Shown in pieces: positions 26,783 to 35,785 of a DNA stretch of 64,000 nucleotides. A program made the position numbers and the translations under genes. This DNA comes from Thermopetrobacter sp. TC1 (lineage in GTDB: Bacteria > Pseudomonadota > Alphaproteobacteria > Rhizobiales > Aestuariivirgaceae). Under the pieces are notes generated by a model, which saw only the letters and a list, made by a program, of their open reading frames with translations, was not told where the DNA came from and made no database searches. Location: the NCBI RefSeq assembly GCF_000746275.1, contig NZ_JQKX01000021.1, positions 1 to 64,000 of the forward strand, written 5' to 3'. Position 1 is the stretch's first letter; every line of letters starts with the position of its first letter.

Positions 26783-27628
26783 ATGCACCTCGTTCATTTT
26801 CATGGCATGAGCGAACATTCCGACATGCACGCGCTTCCGGCGCCGGAAAATTTCCGGCTGCACATCGAACCGGACAGCGGCATTGGCTGGCTGCTGTTCG
26901 ATCGTGCACACAAGCGCAACGCCTTTAACCTCGCCATGTGGCGGGCGCTGCCCGAGGCGGTGGAAACGCTCACGCAACAGGCGAATAATGTGCGCGTCAT
27001 TGTCTTGCGGGGCTTGGGCGGACATTTCGGCGCCGGCGCTGACATCGCGGAATTCGAGACCGTCCGCGCTGGCCGGGCGGCCGAAGATTATGACCGCATT
27101 CATGAACGAAGCCTCAAGGCGCTTGAGCAGGCTCATGTTCCCACCATCGCCATGGTGGAAGGCTATTGCCTGGGCGGCGGGCTTGCCATTGCGCTGGCCT
27201 GTGATCTGCGCATCAGCGCGGATGACGCCCTGTTCGCCCTGCCGCCGGCGCGGCTGGGGCTTGCCTTCCCGCTCGATGCCCTTGCGCGGCTGCGCACCAT
27301 TCTTTCTGCCGCCCATGCCGCCGAGCTTCTGTTCACCGGCGAACGGTTCGATGCATCCTGGGCGCTGCGCACCGGCCTGATCAACGCCGCCTATCCGGCA
27401 AAAGAGCTGGAAGCGCATGTGCGCAAGCGCGCCTTGCGCATCGCCGCCAATGCGCCGCTTTCCCTAAAGTATGCCAAGGCGGCCATCGCCGCGCTCTGGT
27501 CCGGCCGCCTCAACGAAGAGCGCGGCACGCTGCAGGCACTGGCCCGGGCCTGTTATGAAAGCGCCGATTACGAAGAAGGCCGCCGCGCCTTTCTCGAACG
27601 CCGCACCCCCGTCTTCCGCGGCCGATGA
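26783..27628 (+). CDS. Crotonase-fold protein (enoyl-CoA hydratase/isomerase family) without the two catalytic glutamates
   Basis: Soluble CoA-binding crotonase-fold protein of about 281 residues. The oxyanion-hole segments are present as GGHFGAGADIAEF and GYCLGGGLAIALACDLR. In true enoyl-CoA hydratases two glutamates follow, in GGGxE and in FGxPE; here the aligned residues are Ala (GGGLA) and Pro (FALPP). Hydration by the usual mechanism is therefore unlikely. It may be an isomerase, hydrolase or other crotonase-fold enzyme. Start is uncertain: ATG 26783, 26807 and 26825 are in frame and none has a clear ribosome site. A family 1 repeat follows its stop by about 12 bp. Confidence 0.82.
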   Translation: MHLVHFHGMSEHSDMHALPAPENFRLHIEPDSGIGWLLFDRAHKRNAFNLAMWRALPEAVETLTQQANNVRVIVLRGLGGHFGAGADIAEFETVRAGRAAEDYDRIHERSLKALEQAHVPTIAMVEGYCLGGGLAIALACDLRISADDALFALPPARLGLAFPLDALARLRTILSAAHAAELLFTGERFDASWALRTGLINAAYPAKELEAHVRKRALRIAANAPLSLKYAKAAIAALWSGRLNEERGTLQALARACYESADYEEGRRAFLERRTPVFRGR

Positions 27629-27639
27629 ACATCAGGCCG

Positions 27640-27776
27640 ATGGGCACTTCATTACGGTTCTCGTCATACCGGCGAAAGCCGGTATCTCAGGCCATTGATT
27701 CATGAATGTGTGGCCCGAGACCCCGGCTTGCGCCGGGGTGACGAGGAAGATGGTAGCCTTATATTGCGTTGTGTGG
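27640..27776 (+). repeat. Family 1 repeat, degraded ends (copy C)
   Basis: Both internal hairpins are intact: CATACCGGCGAAAGCCGGTATC and CCCCGGCTTGCGCCGGGG, with the linker AGGCCATTGATTCATGAATG. The right end, ATTGCGTTGTGTGG, is a worn version of the terminal repeat; the left terminal repeat and target duplication are not recognisable. It lies between the crotonase-fold gene and the vapC fragment. The translation of this repeat accounts for a spurious VIPAKAGISG peptide. Confidence 0.7.
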
Positions 27777-27936
27777 TTCGCCATGATTGCATGACATAAT
27801 TTATAAGTATATGAAGTTATTGTTTATAAACACGAATTATTTATACCCCGCCAAGACGTTGAAGGAACGGGATAAAATCCCGTTCCGGCAATTGTCTCCT
27901 ATACGGCTCAAATCAAGCCTGTCGGTTAAGCGGCCA

Positions 27937-28050
27937 GAATGGGCCACGCGCATCGCCGCGCAGGCGCTGGCGCTTGGTCTTACATTGGTGACGGCAAACA
28001 GACGGGACTTTTCCCGCGTGCCGGATCTGAAACTGGAAAACTGGCTCTGA
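27937..28050 (+). pseudogene. 3' fragment of a VapC-type PIN-domain toxin gene
   Basis: Only the last 37 codons look coding: IAAQALALGLTLVTANRRDF, then RVPDLKLENWL and a TGA stop. This is the C-terminal signature of VapC toxins (LVTANxxDFxRVxGLxxENW), including one of the PIN-domain aspartates. The frame stays open upstream to 27787, but that part is AT-rich and unlike PIN sequence, so the first two thirds of the gene are lost. No vapB antitoxin is present. The family 1 repeat lies immediately upstream and may mark the event that replaced the 5' part. Confidence 0.7.
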
Positions 28051-28059
28051 AAAGGTGCC

Positions 28060-29616
28060 CTACTCCCACTCGATGGTGCCGGGAGGCTTGGAGGTGATGT
28101 CGTAGACCACGCGGTTGATGCCGCGCACCTCGTTGATGATGCGGGTGGAGACGTTCGCCAGAAAATCCGGGTCGAAGTGAAACCAGTCCGCCGTCATGCC
28201 GTCCACGGAGGTCACCGCGCGCAGGGCGCAGACATATTCATAGGTGCGCGCATCGCCCATCACGCCCACGCTCTGAACGGGCAGCAACACGGCAAAGGCC
28301 TGCCAGATGGCGTCATACAGCCCCGCCTTGCGGATCTCCTCGAGATAGATGGCATCGGCCTTGCGCAGGATCTCCAGCTTCTCCCGCGTCACACCGCCCG
28401 GCAGGCGAATGGCCAGACCCGGGCCCGGGAACGGATGGCGCCCGACGAAGCTTTCCGGCAGCCCCAGTTCACGCCCCAGCGCCCGCACCTCGTCCTTGAA
28501 CAGCTCGCGCAGGGGCTCGACAAGCTTCAGATTCATCCGCTCCGGCAGGCCGCCAACGTTGTGATGGCTCTTGATGGTCACACTGGGCCCGCCGGTGAAG
28601 GAGACGCTCTCGATCACGTCCGGATAGAGCGTGCCCTGCGCCAGAAATTCCGCGCCCCCGATCTTTTTCGCCTCGCGCTCAAAGACATCGATGAAGGTGG
28701 CGCCGATGATCTTGCGCTTTTGCTCCGGATCCGTCACCCCTTCAAGCTTGGAGAGAAATTCTTCCGACGCATCAACGGCTATGAGCGGAATGTTATAGTG
28801 ATCTCTGAAGAGAGAAACCACCTCTTCCGGTTCCCCAAGCCGCAACAGTCCCGTATCGACGAAGACGCACTGCAGCTGATCGCCAATGGCCTCATGCAAA
28901 AGCACCGCGGTGACGGAGGAATCCACCCCGCCGGACAGCCCGCAGATGACCTTCGCATCGCCCACCTGGGCGCGGATTTTCTCGATGGCCTCCTCGCGGA
29001 AGGAGCGCATGGTCCAGTCACCGGAACAGCCGCAGATGTTCAGGGCGAAATTGGACAGAAGCTTGTGACCGTCCGGCGTGTGCACCACTTCCGGATGGAA
29101 CTGCACGCCATAGAAGCGCCGCGCCTCATCGGCAATGGCGGCATAGGGCGCGCCCTCGGAGACGCCCACCACCTCAAAGCCCGCAGGCAAGCGCACCACG
29201 CGATCGCCGTGGCTCATCCACACCTGATGCTTCTCACCCACCTTCCAGACGCCCTCGAACAGGCGGCAGTCCTTCACCACTTCCAGAAAGGCGCGGCCGA
29301 ATTCCTGATGCTCGGAGGTTTCCACCTCCCCGCCGAGCTGCGCCACCATGGTCTGCTGACCATAACAGATGCCGAGCACCGGCAGGCCCGTCTCGAACAC
29401 CGCATCCGGGGCCCGGGGCGCTTCCTCCCAGGTGACCGAGGCCGGCCCGCCGGAGAGGATGATGCCCTTGATGTTCTCGCGTTGTAACGCTTCCGCCGCC
29501 TTCTGAAACGGCACGATCTCGGAATAGACCCCGGCCTCACGGATGCGCCGGGCGATGAGCTGGGTCACCTGCGAACCGAAATCGATGATGAGGATCCACT
29601 CGTGCGCTTCCGCCAT
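28060..29616 (-). CDS. guaA: GMP synthase (glutamine-hydrolysing)
   Basis: Converts xanthosine monophosphate to GMP using glutamine and ATP. The 518-residue product has the class I amidotransferase domain first ([16 protein letters not shown] with the catalytic Cys, and [11 protein letters not shown] with the His/Glu pair), then the ATP-pyrophosphatase domain with the P-loop [10 protein letters not shown], and the GMP synthase C-terminal dimerisation domain with [11 protein letters not shown] and the end [10 protein letters not shown]. All landmarks are intact. Start 29616 is preceded by AGAGGG. It runs towards the vapC fragment and has no visible terminator. Confidence 0.98.
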   Translation of the reverse strand: MAEAHEWILIIDFGSQVTQLIARRIREAGVYSEIVPFQKAAEALQRENIKGIILSGGPASVTWEEAPRAPDAVFETGLPVLGICYGQQTMVAQLGGEVETSEHQEFGRAFLEVVKDCRLFEGVWKVGEKHQVWMSHGDRVVRLPAGFEVVGVSEGAPYAAIADEARRFYGVQFHPEVVHTPDGHKLLSNFALNICGCSGDWTMRSFREEAIEKIRAQVGDAKVICGLSGGVDSSVTAVLLHEAIGDQLQCVFVDTGLLRLGEPEEVVSLFRDHYNIPLIAVDASEEFLSKLEGVTDPEQKRKIIGATFIDVFEREAKKIGGAEFLAQGTLYPDVIESVSFTGGPSVTIKSHHNVGGLPERMNLKLVEPLRELFKDEVRALGRELGLPESFVGRHPFPGPGLAIRLPGGVTREKLEILRKADAIYLEEIRKAGLYDAIWQAFAVLLPVQSVGVMGDARTYEYVCALRAVTSVDGMTADWFHFDPDFLANVSTRIINEVRGINRVVYDITSKPPGTIEWE

Positions 29617-29837
29617 GAGGCCCTCTTTCAAAGCGTATTGAACCCTTGCCGCAGCGGCACTATGGGATGTTTCACCGCCCTTTCAAGGCGATACCCTTCT
29701 CCATGGCTTGGCCCTAGCCCATCGCCCCACCGCCCGCAAGGGCAAAATGCCGCGCACGCCACCGCTTTCGACAGGCTGCTGCGTCAGAGAAATCCAGCCG
29801 TGCAGGAAGAGCCCCCTGCAAGTCCGAGGCTTTCTCA

Positions 29838-30008
29838 GGGCGTGGACTCATAAAAGACGGCGATGCCAGCGGCATTTTCGCAAAATATCGCTGGTTTTTC
29901 GCCCGCAGGGAATAGCCAAAGCTATTTTCAAGGGCGAAAGGCCAGCGAGATGAAGCGAAAATGCCGACCTTAAGGGGCTGGCGCGCCGGATTTTATGAGG
30001 ACACGCCC
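29838..30008. mobile_element. Family 2 long-hairpin element, copy 1
   Basis: A 171-bp element whose ends GGGCGTGGACTCATAAAA and TTTTATGAGGACACGCCC are inverted repeats (16 of 18). Inside are further nested complementary arms, CGGCATTTTCGC with GCGAAAATGCCG, ATCGCTGG with CCAGCGAG, TTTCGCCC with GGGCGAAA, and AATAGC with GCTATT, so the whole element can fold into one long interrupted hairpin. A near-identical copy lies at 48128-48299. It has no coding capacity. Its last base, 30008, is the final base of the stop codon of the TPR gene. Confidence 0.85.
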
Positions 30009-31090
30009 TAGTCCTTTGCCGCCTGCAGGGCCTTTAGGCGCTTGTCGGCTTCCATGCGGGCGCGGGCATCGGCCATGCTGGCTGCCGGTGCGGAAAGGGC
30101 CCGCCGATAGGCCTGGCGCGCTGCCGCCCTGCGCCCCAGCTTTTCCAGTGCCTGCCCGCGGAAATAATGCAACTGTGGCGAATCCGCGCCCAGCTTTTCC
30201 GCCCTGGCAAAATCGGCCAGGGCCTCTTTCACCTTGCCCAGGCGAAAAAGCACAATGCCGCGGTCGATGAGCACGCGCGCATCCCGCGGACGCAGCGCCA
30301 CCACCCTGTTCAGGTCAGCAAGCGCCTTTTCCCGCTGGCCCATCTGCCAGCGCGCGCGCGCCCGCTTCTCGTAAAGGGTGGAGCGGCCGGGGGCAAGGCG
30401 GATGGCCACGTCCAGCGAGCTGGCGGCATTGGCATAATCCTTGAGCCGCATCCAGGCCACGGCGCGGTTCTCGCGCGAATCCACATCATTGGGGTTGAGG
30501 AAGATGGCATCATTGAAGGCCGAAATCGCCTCGCGCCAGCGTTTCAGCCGCATCAGGATGTTGCCCTTCTGCGCATGCAGCTCCGCATCCTTCGGATTCT
30601 GCTTGAGCGCCGCATCGAGATCCTTCAGGGCAAAGGCAGGCTTGTTGCGGAATTGCCAGATGATGGCGCGGCCCAGGTGCGCGCGGGCGTTATAGGGATC
30701 CTTCTCGATGACCTTGGAATAATCATCAAAGGCCTTGTTGGCGAAACCAAGCAGGAGATAGAGATCGCCGCGCGCCAGCCGGATCTTGATATCCTCCGGC
30801 ATCAGCTTCACCGCCGCATTGAGATCGGCAATGGCCTCGCGGAACTTCTCCTTCTTGGCCAGATTGGCCGCCCGCGCCGCCAAAAGACGCGCCCGCGTCT
30901 CCTTCGGCAGGTTCTCCTCGGCCAGCGCGGTGTTGCAGGCCTTCACGGCCACGTCCGGCTTGTGTTCTTCCAGGCAGACCGCAGCCGGATCCCTGGCAAG
31001 GGCAGCCGGCCCCGCAAGAACCGTTAAAATGACGGCGACCGACGGCAGCCAGGCCGGATTGGATGCGGTGAAGACCCTGAAACGTTTCAT
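30008..31090 (-). CDS. Exported tetratricopeptide-repeat protein
   Basis: Protein of 360 residues with a Sec signal peptide (about residues 1-32, ending AALA-R) and then nearly continuous TPR units from about residue 65 to 345. Several units carry the consensus pattern, for example YNARAHLGRAIIWQF and PKDAELHAQKGNILM. It is probably a periplasmic scaffold; no partner is suggested by the neighbours. The stop codon TAG at 30010-30008 uses the last base of the family 2 element, so the original C-terminus may have been changed by that insertion. It is divergent from livH. Confidence 0.85.
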   Translation of the reverse strand: MKRFRVFTASNPAWLPSVAVILTVLAGPAALARDPAAVCLEEHKPDVAVKACNTALAEENLPKETRARLLAARAANLAKKEKFREAIADLNAAVKLMPEDIKIRLARGDLYLLLGFANKAFDDYSKVIEKDPYNARAHLGRAIIWQFRNKPAFALKDLDAALKQNPKDAELHAQKGNILMRLKRWREAISAFNDAIFLNPNDVDSRENRAVAWMRLKDYANAASSLDVAIRLAPGRSTLYEKRARARWQMGQREKALADLNRVVALRPRDARVLIDRGIVLFRLGKVKEALADFARAEKLGADSPQLHYFRGQALEKLGRRAAARQAYRRALSAPAASMADARARMEADKRLKALQAAKD

Positions 31091-31393
31091 GATGCTTTCG
31101 ATCCTGCTGGAATTGTCCGGTCAGATGATCCGACCATTCAACCGCCCTTTATGCGAGGCCCTTGTCGGAACAAAAATGACCGAAGTCAATGTCAGAAGCC
31201 GCTTTGCATAGGCATGCACGCAATGAATATGCGCATGCGAACAGACTCGCGCAAAAGGTGTTTGGACATCCCCTGGCCTTTGCGGGCATAAGTGCGCTCG
31301 ATCGCTCCCGTGCCCTGGATAAAGCCGGGTGCTGCATGGGCATGTATAAGCGGCACGGGGCGGCAAACGGGCAGGATTGTGCAGGGCAGGCTC
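31091..31393. other. Divergent intergenic region between the TPR gene and livH
   Basis: About 300 bp with no supported gene; the open frames here read into livH and have no ribosome site. It should hold the promoters of both divergent units, but I cannot point to a specific -35/-10 pair. No riboswitch-like or repeat structure is evident. Confidence 0.5.
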
Positions 31394-32398
31394 ATGGACG
31401 CGCTGGTCTTCTTTTTCAACAAGGTGGTCATCGCCGGGCTTGTGACCGGCTCCATCTATGCCCTCGGCGCTGTGGGCGTCACCCTTGTTTTTGCCATTCT
31501 CCGTTTCGCCCATTTTGCCCATGGCGATCTCATGGCGCTGGGCGGCGGCATCGCCCTGGCGCTCACCCTGGCCTTTCCGCATGCCGGCGCCCTCTTCGGC
31601 CTGCCCTCCGCCTTCGTGCTGATGCCTTTCGCCATGGCGCTGACCGTTATCGTCGCCCTGCTGGCCGACCGCTGGTTCTATGCTCCATTGCGCGCATCCG
31701 GCATCCGCCCGGTGGTGCTGGTCATGGCCTCGCTCGGCGTCGCCCTGATGCTGCAGGGCCTCATCCGCCTGATTGCCGGGGCGGATGCCCATTCCCTCTA
31801 TGTGGCGGAGCGCAAGGACATTTTCCGCCTCGCCCTGCCCTTCGAGCTTGCGCGGCGCAAGATCGTCATCACCGAGCCGCAGATCCTGATCATGCTATTC
31901 ACCATCGCCGCCGTCGTCTTTCTGCACTGGTTCCTCACCCGCACGAAAACCGGCAAGGCCATGCGCGCGATGAGTGACAATCCGGACCTGGCGCGGCTGT
32001 CCGGCATTCCCGTTTCGCATGTGGTGCGCATCACCTGGATCATTGCCGGCGCCCTGGCCGCTGCCGCCGGCACGCTCCTTTCGCTGGACGTGACCTGGAA
32101 ACCGGACATGAGCTTCAACCTGCTCCTGCCCATCTTCGCCGCCGCCATCGTCGGCGGTGTCGGCCAGCCCTACGGCGCCATTGCCGGCGGCTTTCTTGTC
32201 GGCTTTGCCGAGGTGCTCTCCATTTTCAACTGGTCAATCCTGCTGCGCCCCCTAAAGCCCTATCTGGAAAGCCTCATCGAGATTCCGGGCCGGCTGGCCT
32301 TCGTGCCCACGGAATACAAGCTGACGGTGCCCTTCGTCATCCTCGTGGTGGTGCTCATCTGGCGGCCCACCGGCATTTTCCGCGGCAAGGTCCTGTAG
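31394..32398 (+). CDS. livH: Branched-chain amino acid ABC transporter permease LivH
   Basis: Inner-membrane permease of the hydrophobic amino acid uptake type. The 334-residue product has about eight hydrophobic helices, the early GLVTGSIYALGAVGVTLVF and FAHFAHGDLMALGGGIA segments typical of LivH, and the ATPase-docking loop around TKTGKAMRAMSDNPDLARLSGI. The late AAIVGGVGQPYGAIAGG is also characteristic. ATG 31394 follows GGCAGG; the longer frame to 31292 is rejected. livM follows 40 bp later. The ATPases (LivG, LivF) and binding protein are not in the window, and the related urea and amide importers cannot be excluded. Confidence 0.92.
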   Translation: MDALVFFFNKVVIAGLVTGSIYALGAVGVTLVFAILRFAHFAHGDLMALGGGIALALTLAFPHAGALFGLPSAFVLMPFAMALTVIVALLADRWFYAPLRASGIRPVVLVMASLGVALMLQGLIRLIAGADAHSLYVAERKDIFRLALPFELARRKIVITEPQILIMLFTIAAVVFLHWFLTRTKTGKAMRAMSDNPDLARLSGIPVSHVVRITWIIAGALAAAAGTLLSLDVTWKPDMSFNLLLPIFAAAIVGGVGQPYGAIAGGFLVGFAEVLSIFNWSILLRPLKPYLESLIEIPGRLAFVPTEYKLTVPFVILVVVLIWRPTGIFRGKVL

Positions 32399-32438
32399 CA
32401 GGCAAGAGGCTTCACGGTTTTTCAAGGAGAAGGCTGCC

Positions 32439-33767
32439 ATGACCACGCCCCGGCAAACACCCCCAGGGAAAGGCACAGACGGCGCGGTGTCCTTGGGCCT
32501 TAAGCAGCGTGCGCTCATCATTCTTGTGCTGACCGCCGCGCTTTATGGCCTCATTCTCACGCTCTTCGGCCCGGCCTATGCCCTGCGCATGACGGTGGAA
32601 GCGCTCTGTTACGCCCTCATCGCCCTGGGGCTGAACGTGCAATGGGGCTATGCCGGCCTGTTCAATGCCGGTGTCATGGGCTTTGTGGCCCTGGGCGCCT
32701 ATCTTTCGCTGTTCGTCTCCTTTCCGGTCAATGAGGCCTTCTGGCAGGGCGATTTTCCCTTGCGCCTCGGCCGCGTCCTTCTCATGGGCGCAGGCGTCAT
32801 TGCGCTCACCTGGCTGATTGCCCGCGGCAACCGCTTGTTTGGCCTGCCGCGAAGGCTGAGCACGGCCCTTGCCGTGATCGTGGGGGCCGTGGGCTATCTC
32901 GTGGTCATGGCCACGCTCGATCCGGTGGCGCGCGACATTGAGCGACAGGCCGGCTTCATCGGCGGGCTTGGTCTGCCCGTGTGGCTGGGCTGGATCGCCG
33001 CCGGCGCCGCGGCGGGAGGGCTGGCGTGGTTCGTGGGGCGCATCTGCCTAGGCCTGCGGTCGGACTATCTCGCCATTGCCACCCTTGGCATTGCCGAAAT
33101 CGTCAAGGCCGTTCTCAAGAATGCCGACTGGCTCACCCGTGGCACCCTGACCGTCTCTCCCCTACCCTGGCCGGTGCCAACGCCGGACACGATCGGCTTC
33201 ATCGCCGCACGCGCCGCCTATCTCGTGCTCATGGCCGTTCTCATCGTTGTCGTCTGGTGGCTTCTGGAAAAGGCCTGGCGTGCGCCCTGGGGCCGGATGA
33301 TGCGCGCCATACGCGACAATGAAATCGCCGCTGCCGCCATGGGCAAGGATGTCAACGCCCGCCGGCTGCAGATTTTCATCCTTGGCTCAGGCCTCATGGG
33401 CGTGGGCGGCGCAGCCCTCATCGGTTTTACCCGCATTTTCGACCCCGCCGGCTTCCTGCCGCTCAATCACACCTTCCTTGTCTGGGTGATGGTCATTCTC
33501 GGCGGGCCCGGCAACAACCTCGGCGCCATCATCGGCGCGCTCATTGTCTATGCCGTCTGGGTCATGTCCGAGCCGGCCGCGCTCGCCCTGTTCCATCTCC
33601 TCGGCGAGGCGGGCCAGACGCTTTTCGGCTTGACCCTGCCGGCGGATCTGGACGCCCGCGCCTTGCAGGCCCGCGTCTTTGCCATCGGCCTTGTCATCAC
33701 CCTGGTGCTGCGATATGCCCCGCGCGGCCTGTTGCCGGAGCCGCGCATGCTCACCCGGGATACGTGA
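32439..33767 (+). CDS. livM: Branched-chain amino acid ABC transporter permease LivM
   Basis: Second permease of the LivHM pair, 442 residues with about ten hydrophobic helices. The LIALGLNVQWGYAGLFNAGVMGF segment and RSDYLAIATLGIAEI are family hallmarks, as are RDNEIAAAAMGKDV at the ATPase-docking loop and MVILGGPGNNLGAIIGAL. A charged N-terminal leader and an insertion of about 70 residues (roughly 105-175) after the first helices make it longer than E. coli LivM. AAGGAGAAGG precedes ATG 32439. It ends the unit; a GC-rich repeat and a run of C follow. Confidence 0.92.
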   Translation: MTTPRQTPPGKGTDGAVSLGLKQRALIILVLTAALYGLILTLFGPAYALRMTVEALCYALIALGLNVQWGYAGLFNAGVMGFVALGAYLSLFVSFPVNEAFWQGDFPLRLGRVLLMGAGVIALTWLIARGNRLFGLPRRLSTALAVIVGAVGYLVVMATLDPVARDIERQAGFIGGLGLPVWLGWIAAGAAAGGLAWFVGRICLGLRSDYLAIATLGIAEIVKAVLKNADWLTRGTLTVSPLPWPVPTPDTIGFIAARAAYLVLMAVLIVVVWWLLEKAWRAPWGRMMRAIRDNEIAAAAMGKDVNARRLQIFILGSGLMGVGGAALIGFTRIFDPAGFLPLNHTFLVWVMVILGGPGNNLGAIIGALIVYAVWVMSEPAALALFHLLGEAGQTLFGLTLPADLDARALQARVFAIGLVITLVLRYAPRGLLPEPRMLTRDT

Positions 33768-33808
33768 CGATCAGCAAACCGCCGGATCATACCACCCTGC
33801 ATAATAAC

Positions 33809-33821
33809 TCCCCCCCCCCCC
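33809..33821. repeat. Homopolymer run of 13 C
   Basis: Thirteen consecutive C bases in the spacer between livM and scpB, directly before the family 3 repeat. Such a tract is prone to replication slippage and to sequencing error; it is not in a coding region. Confidence 0.8.
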
Positions 33822-33832
33822 AATCATGAAAA

Positions 33833-33869
33833 ACAAGGGCCTGGGCGGGGGTGCGGGGCGATTTCACCG
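33833..33869. repeat. Family 3 GC-rich repeat, copy 2
   Basis: Thirty-seven bases beginning ACAAGGGCCTGGGCGGGGG, identical but for one base to the reverse complement of 22650-22686 after xseA. The similarity fades leftwards into the C run. The pairing arm present at the xseA copy is replaced here by the C tract. Confidence 0.7.
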
Positions 33870-33892
33870 GTCAGCCTTTACGCAACCTGGTA

Positions 33893-34684
33893 TCACTTTT
33901 CCGGCAGATGCATCTCCAGCGGCGTGTCGTCCTCAAGATCATCCTGTTCGAGGGTGTCATCCGCATTCGGGTCCAGGGCCTCATCCTGCGGCGATGGCGC
34001 CGGCATGGCGAAATCCGGCGGCAGGGAGGCATCGAGCAGACCGGCGGCCTTCAGCTCGCCCAGCCCCGGCAGATCGGCGATGCTCTCAAGCCCGAAATGT
34101 TCGAGAAAGGCATCGGTTGTGCCATAGGTGACCGGCCGTCCCGGCACGCGCCGCCGCCCGCGGATGCGCACCCAGCCGGTTTCCATGAGCGCATCGAGCA
34201 CACCCTTGGAGGTGGAGACACCGCGAATGTCCTCGATCTCCGCCCGTGTGACCGGCTGATGATAGGCGATGATCGCCAGCGTCTCCAGCGCGGCGCGGGA
34301 AAGCCTGCGCGTCTGCACCTCTTCCTTGCGCAGAAGATGGCGCAGATCCTCCGCCGTGCGCATCTGCCATCGCCCGGCCACCCGGACCACATTGACCCCG
34401 GCATCGGCATATTTTTCAACAAGCGCGGCCATGACGGCGGCGACATCGACCCCCGCGGGCAGCGCCTCGGCGATCTCCTCATCCGAAAGCGGCTGACTGG
34501 CCGCGAACAGAAGCGCCTCGGCCATGCGCACATGCTGGGCATCAGGGGCGGCATTTTCCATTATACCCGCATCCGCCGCTTGTGCATCGCCGGTATCTTC
34601 CCGCGCCTGCTCACCCGCGCAAGCGCCAGAGGAAGCGCCCCGGTCCTTATCAGGTGAAGAACTTGCGCGTGTGGTGTCATTCAT
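33893..34684 (-). CDS. scpB: Segregation and condensation protein ScpB
   Basis: Winged-helix subunit of the SMC-ScpAB condensin that compacts and segregates the chromosome. The 263-residue product has a disordered leader, then MAEALLFAASQPLSDEEIAEALP, LRKEEVQTRRLSRAALETLAIIAYHQPVTRAEIEDIRGVS and GRPVTYGTTDAFLEHFGL, the defining ScpB stretches. An acidic tail rich in Asp, Glu and Pro follows. Start is ambiguous: ATG 34684 is preferred because GGGAAGAGAG precedes it, ATG 34708 being the alternative. It follows scpA on the same strand. In many alphaproteobacteria tatABC comes next; here it does not. Confidence 0.93.
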   Translation of the reverse strand: MNDTTRASSSPDKDRGASSGACAGEQAREDTGDAQAADAGIMENAAPDAQHVRMAEALLFAASQPLSDEEIAEALPAGVDVAAVMAALVEKYADAGVNVVRVAGRWQMRTAEDLRHLLRKEEVQTRRLSRAALETLAIIAYHQPVTRAEIEDIRGVSTSKGVLDALMETGWVRIRGRRRVPGRPVTYGTTDAFLEHFGLESIADLPGLGELKAAGLLDASLPPDFAMPAPSPQDEALDPNADDTLEQDDLEDDTPLEMHLPEK

Positions 34685-34739
34685 GCCCGGTGTGCTCTCT
34701 TCCCGCATGATCGCTCATCAGCTTACGTGCGCCAAATCC

Positions 34740-35642
34740 TTAAGCGGCCGGTTTGCGCCTGTTCGCCGGCGTGCGTAAGAGGATGGGGGCGAAATGCTCA
34801 TCCTGCCGGATCTCCACCTCGCCTTCGCGCGCCAGCTCCAGCGCGGCGGCAAAGCCGGAGGCAATGGCCGAGCGCCGCCGGCCCGGCTCCGCCAGATACT
34901 CCAGCAAAAGGGCATCCAGCCGGCTCCACTCCCCCAGCGTGCCCACCAGCCGCTCCAGGGTTTCGCGCGCCTCCTTGATCGTCCAGACCGGCTGCGGACG
35001 GATTTCATAGCCGCGATTGTCGGCATGACGGCGCACAATGCCGGCGTAGGCCTTCAAAAGGTCCACCATGGTGTCTTCATACTGGCGCACGCGCTCCACC
35101 TTCACCGGCTCCGGACAGCCGCGGGGGAAGACATCGCGCCCCAGCAGCGGACGCTCGAACAGCGCCTTGGCCGCATCGCGCATGGCCTGCAGGCGCTTGA
35201 GGCGAAAGGCCAGCCGCGCCGCCAGCTCTTCCGGCGGTGGCTCCTCCTCGTCATCCGGCGGAGCAGGCAGAAGCAGGCGGGACTTCAGCCAGGCCAGCCA
35301 CGCCGCCATCACCAGCCAGTCCGCCGCCAGCTCCAGGCGCATGCGCCGCGCCGCATGGATATAGGCCAGATATTGCTCAGCCAGGGCGAGGATGGAAATT
35401 TCGGTGAGGTCCACTTTCTGGCGGCGGGCGAGATCAAGCAGCAGATCAAGCGGCCCCTCAAAGCTGCCCAGCGCCACGATCAGCCGGGCATCCTCCTCCC
35501 GTGCCGCGGCTGCTTCCGCGGTTTCGCGCCGCAAAGGCCCGCCGCCGTCCGGCCATGGCGCACCCTCGCCCGCGGGCAACGCCTCGGGCGCCTCGCCCAC
35601 AGCGAGATCTTGCCGAATGGATTGCTGCTCCTGCTCGCTCAT
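34740..35642 (-). CDS. scpA: Segregation and condensation protein ScpA
   Basis: Kleisin subunit that bridges the SMC heads. The 300-residue product has the N-terminal kleisin region FEGPLDLLLDLARRQKVDLTEISILALAEQYL, the DWLVMAAWLAWLKSRLLLP helix, a mid Pro/Glu-rich linker, and a C-terminal winged helix with RSAIASGFAAALELAREGEVEIRQ. The leader of about 45 residues before the kleisin motif is not conserved. ATG 35642 follows GGCGAGG. It sits between nagZ and scpB in the usual alphaproteobacterial order, 143 bp from nagZ. Confidence 0.94.
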   Translation of the reverse strand: MSEQEQQSIRQDLAVGEAPEALPAGEGAPWPDGGGPLRRETAEAAAAREEDARLIVALGSFEGPLDLLLDLARRQKVDLTEISILALAEQYLAYIHAARRMRLELAADWLVMAAWLAWLKSRLLLPAPPDDEEEPPPEELAARLAFRLKRLQAMRDAAKALFERPLLGRDVFPRGCPEPVKVERVRQYEDTMVDLLKAYAGIVRRHADNRGYEIRPQPVWTIKEARETLERLVGTLGEWSRLDALLLEYLAEPGRRRSAIASGFAAALELAREGEVEIRQDEHFAPILLRTPANRRKPAA

Positions 35643-35785
35643 GCAGGCCTCGCCACCATGCACGATGAAACCGAATCATATCGTTGTATTGGGCAGTATG
35701 CGCGCAAATGTTTGAAAAGGCACGCCGCACGCCGTCCGCCCTGTGGAGAACGACGTCATGAAAGCCCTGAATGACCTTTTCAAAC

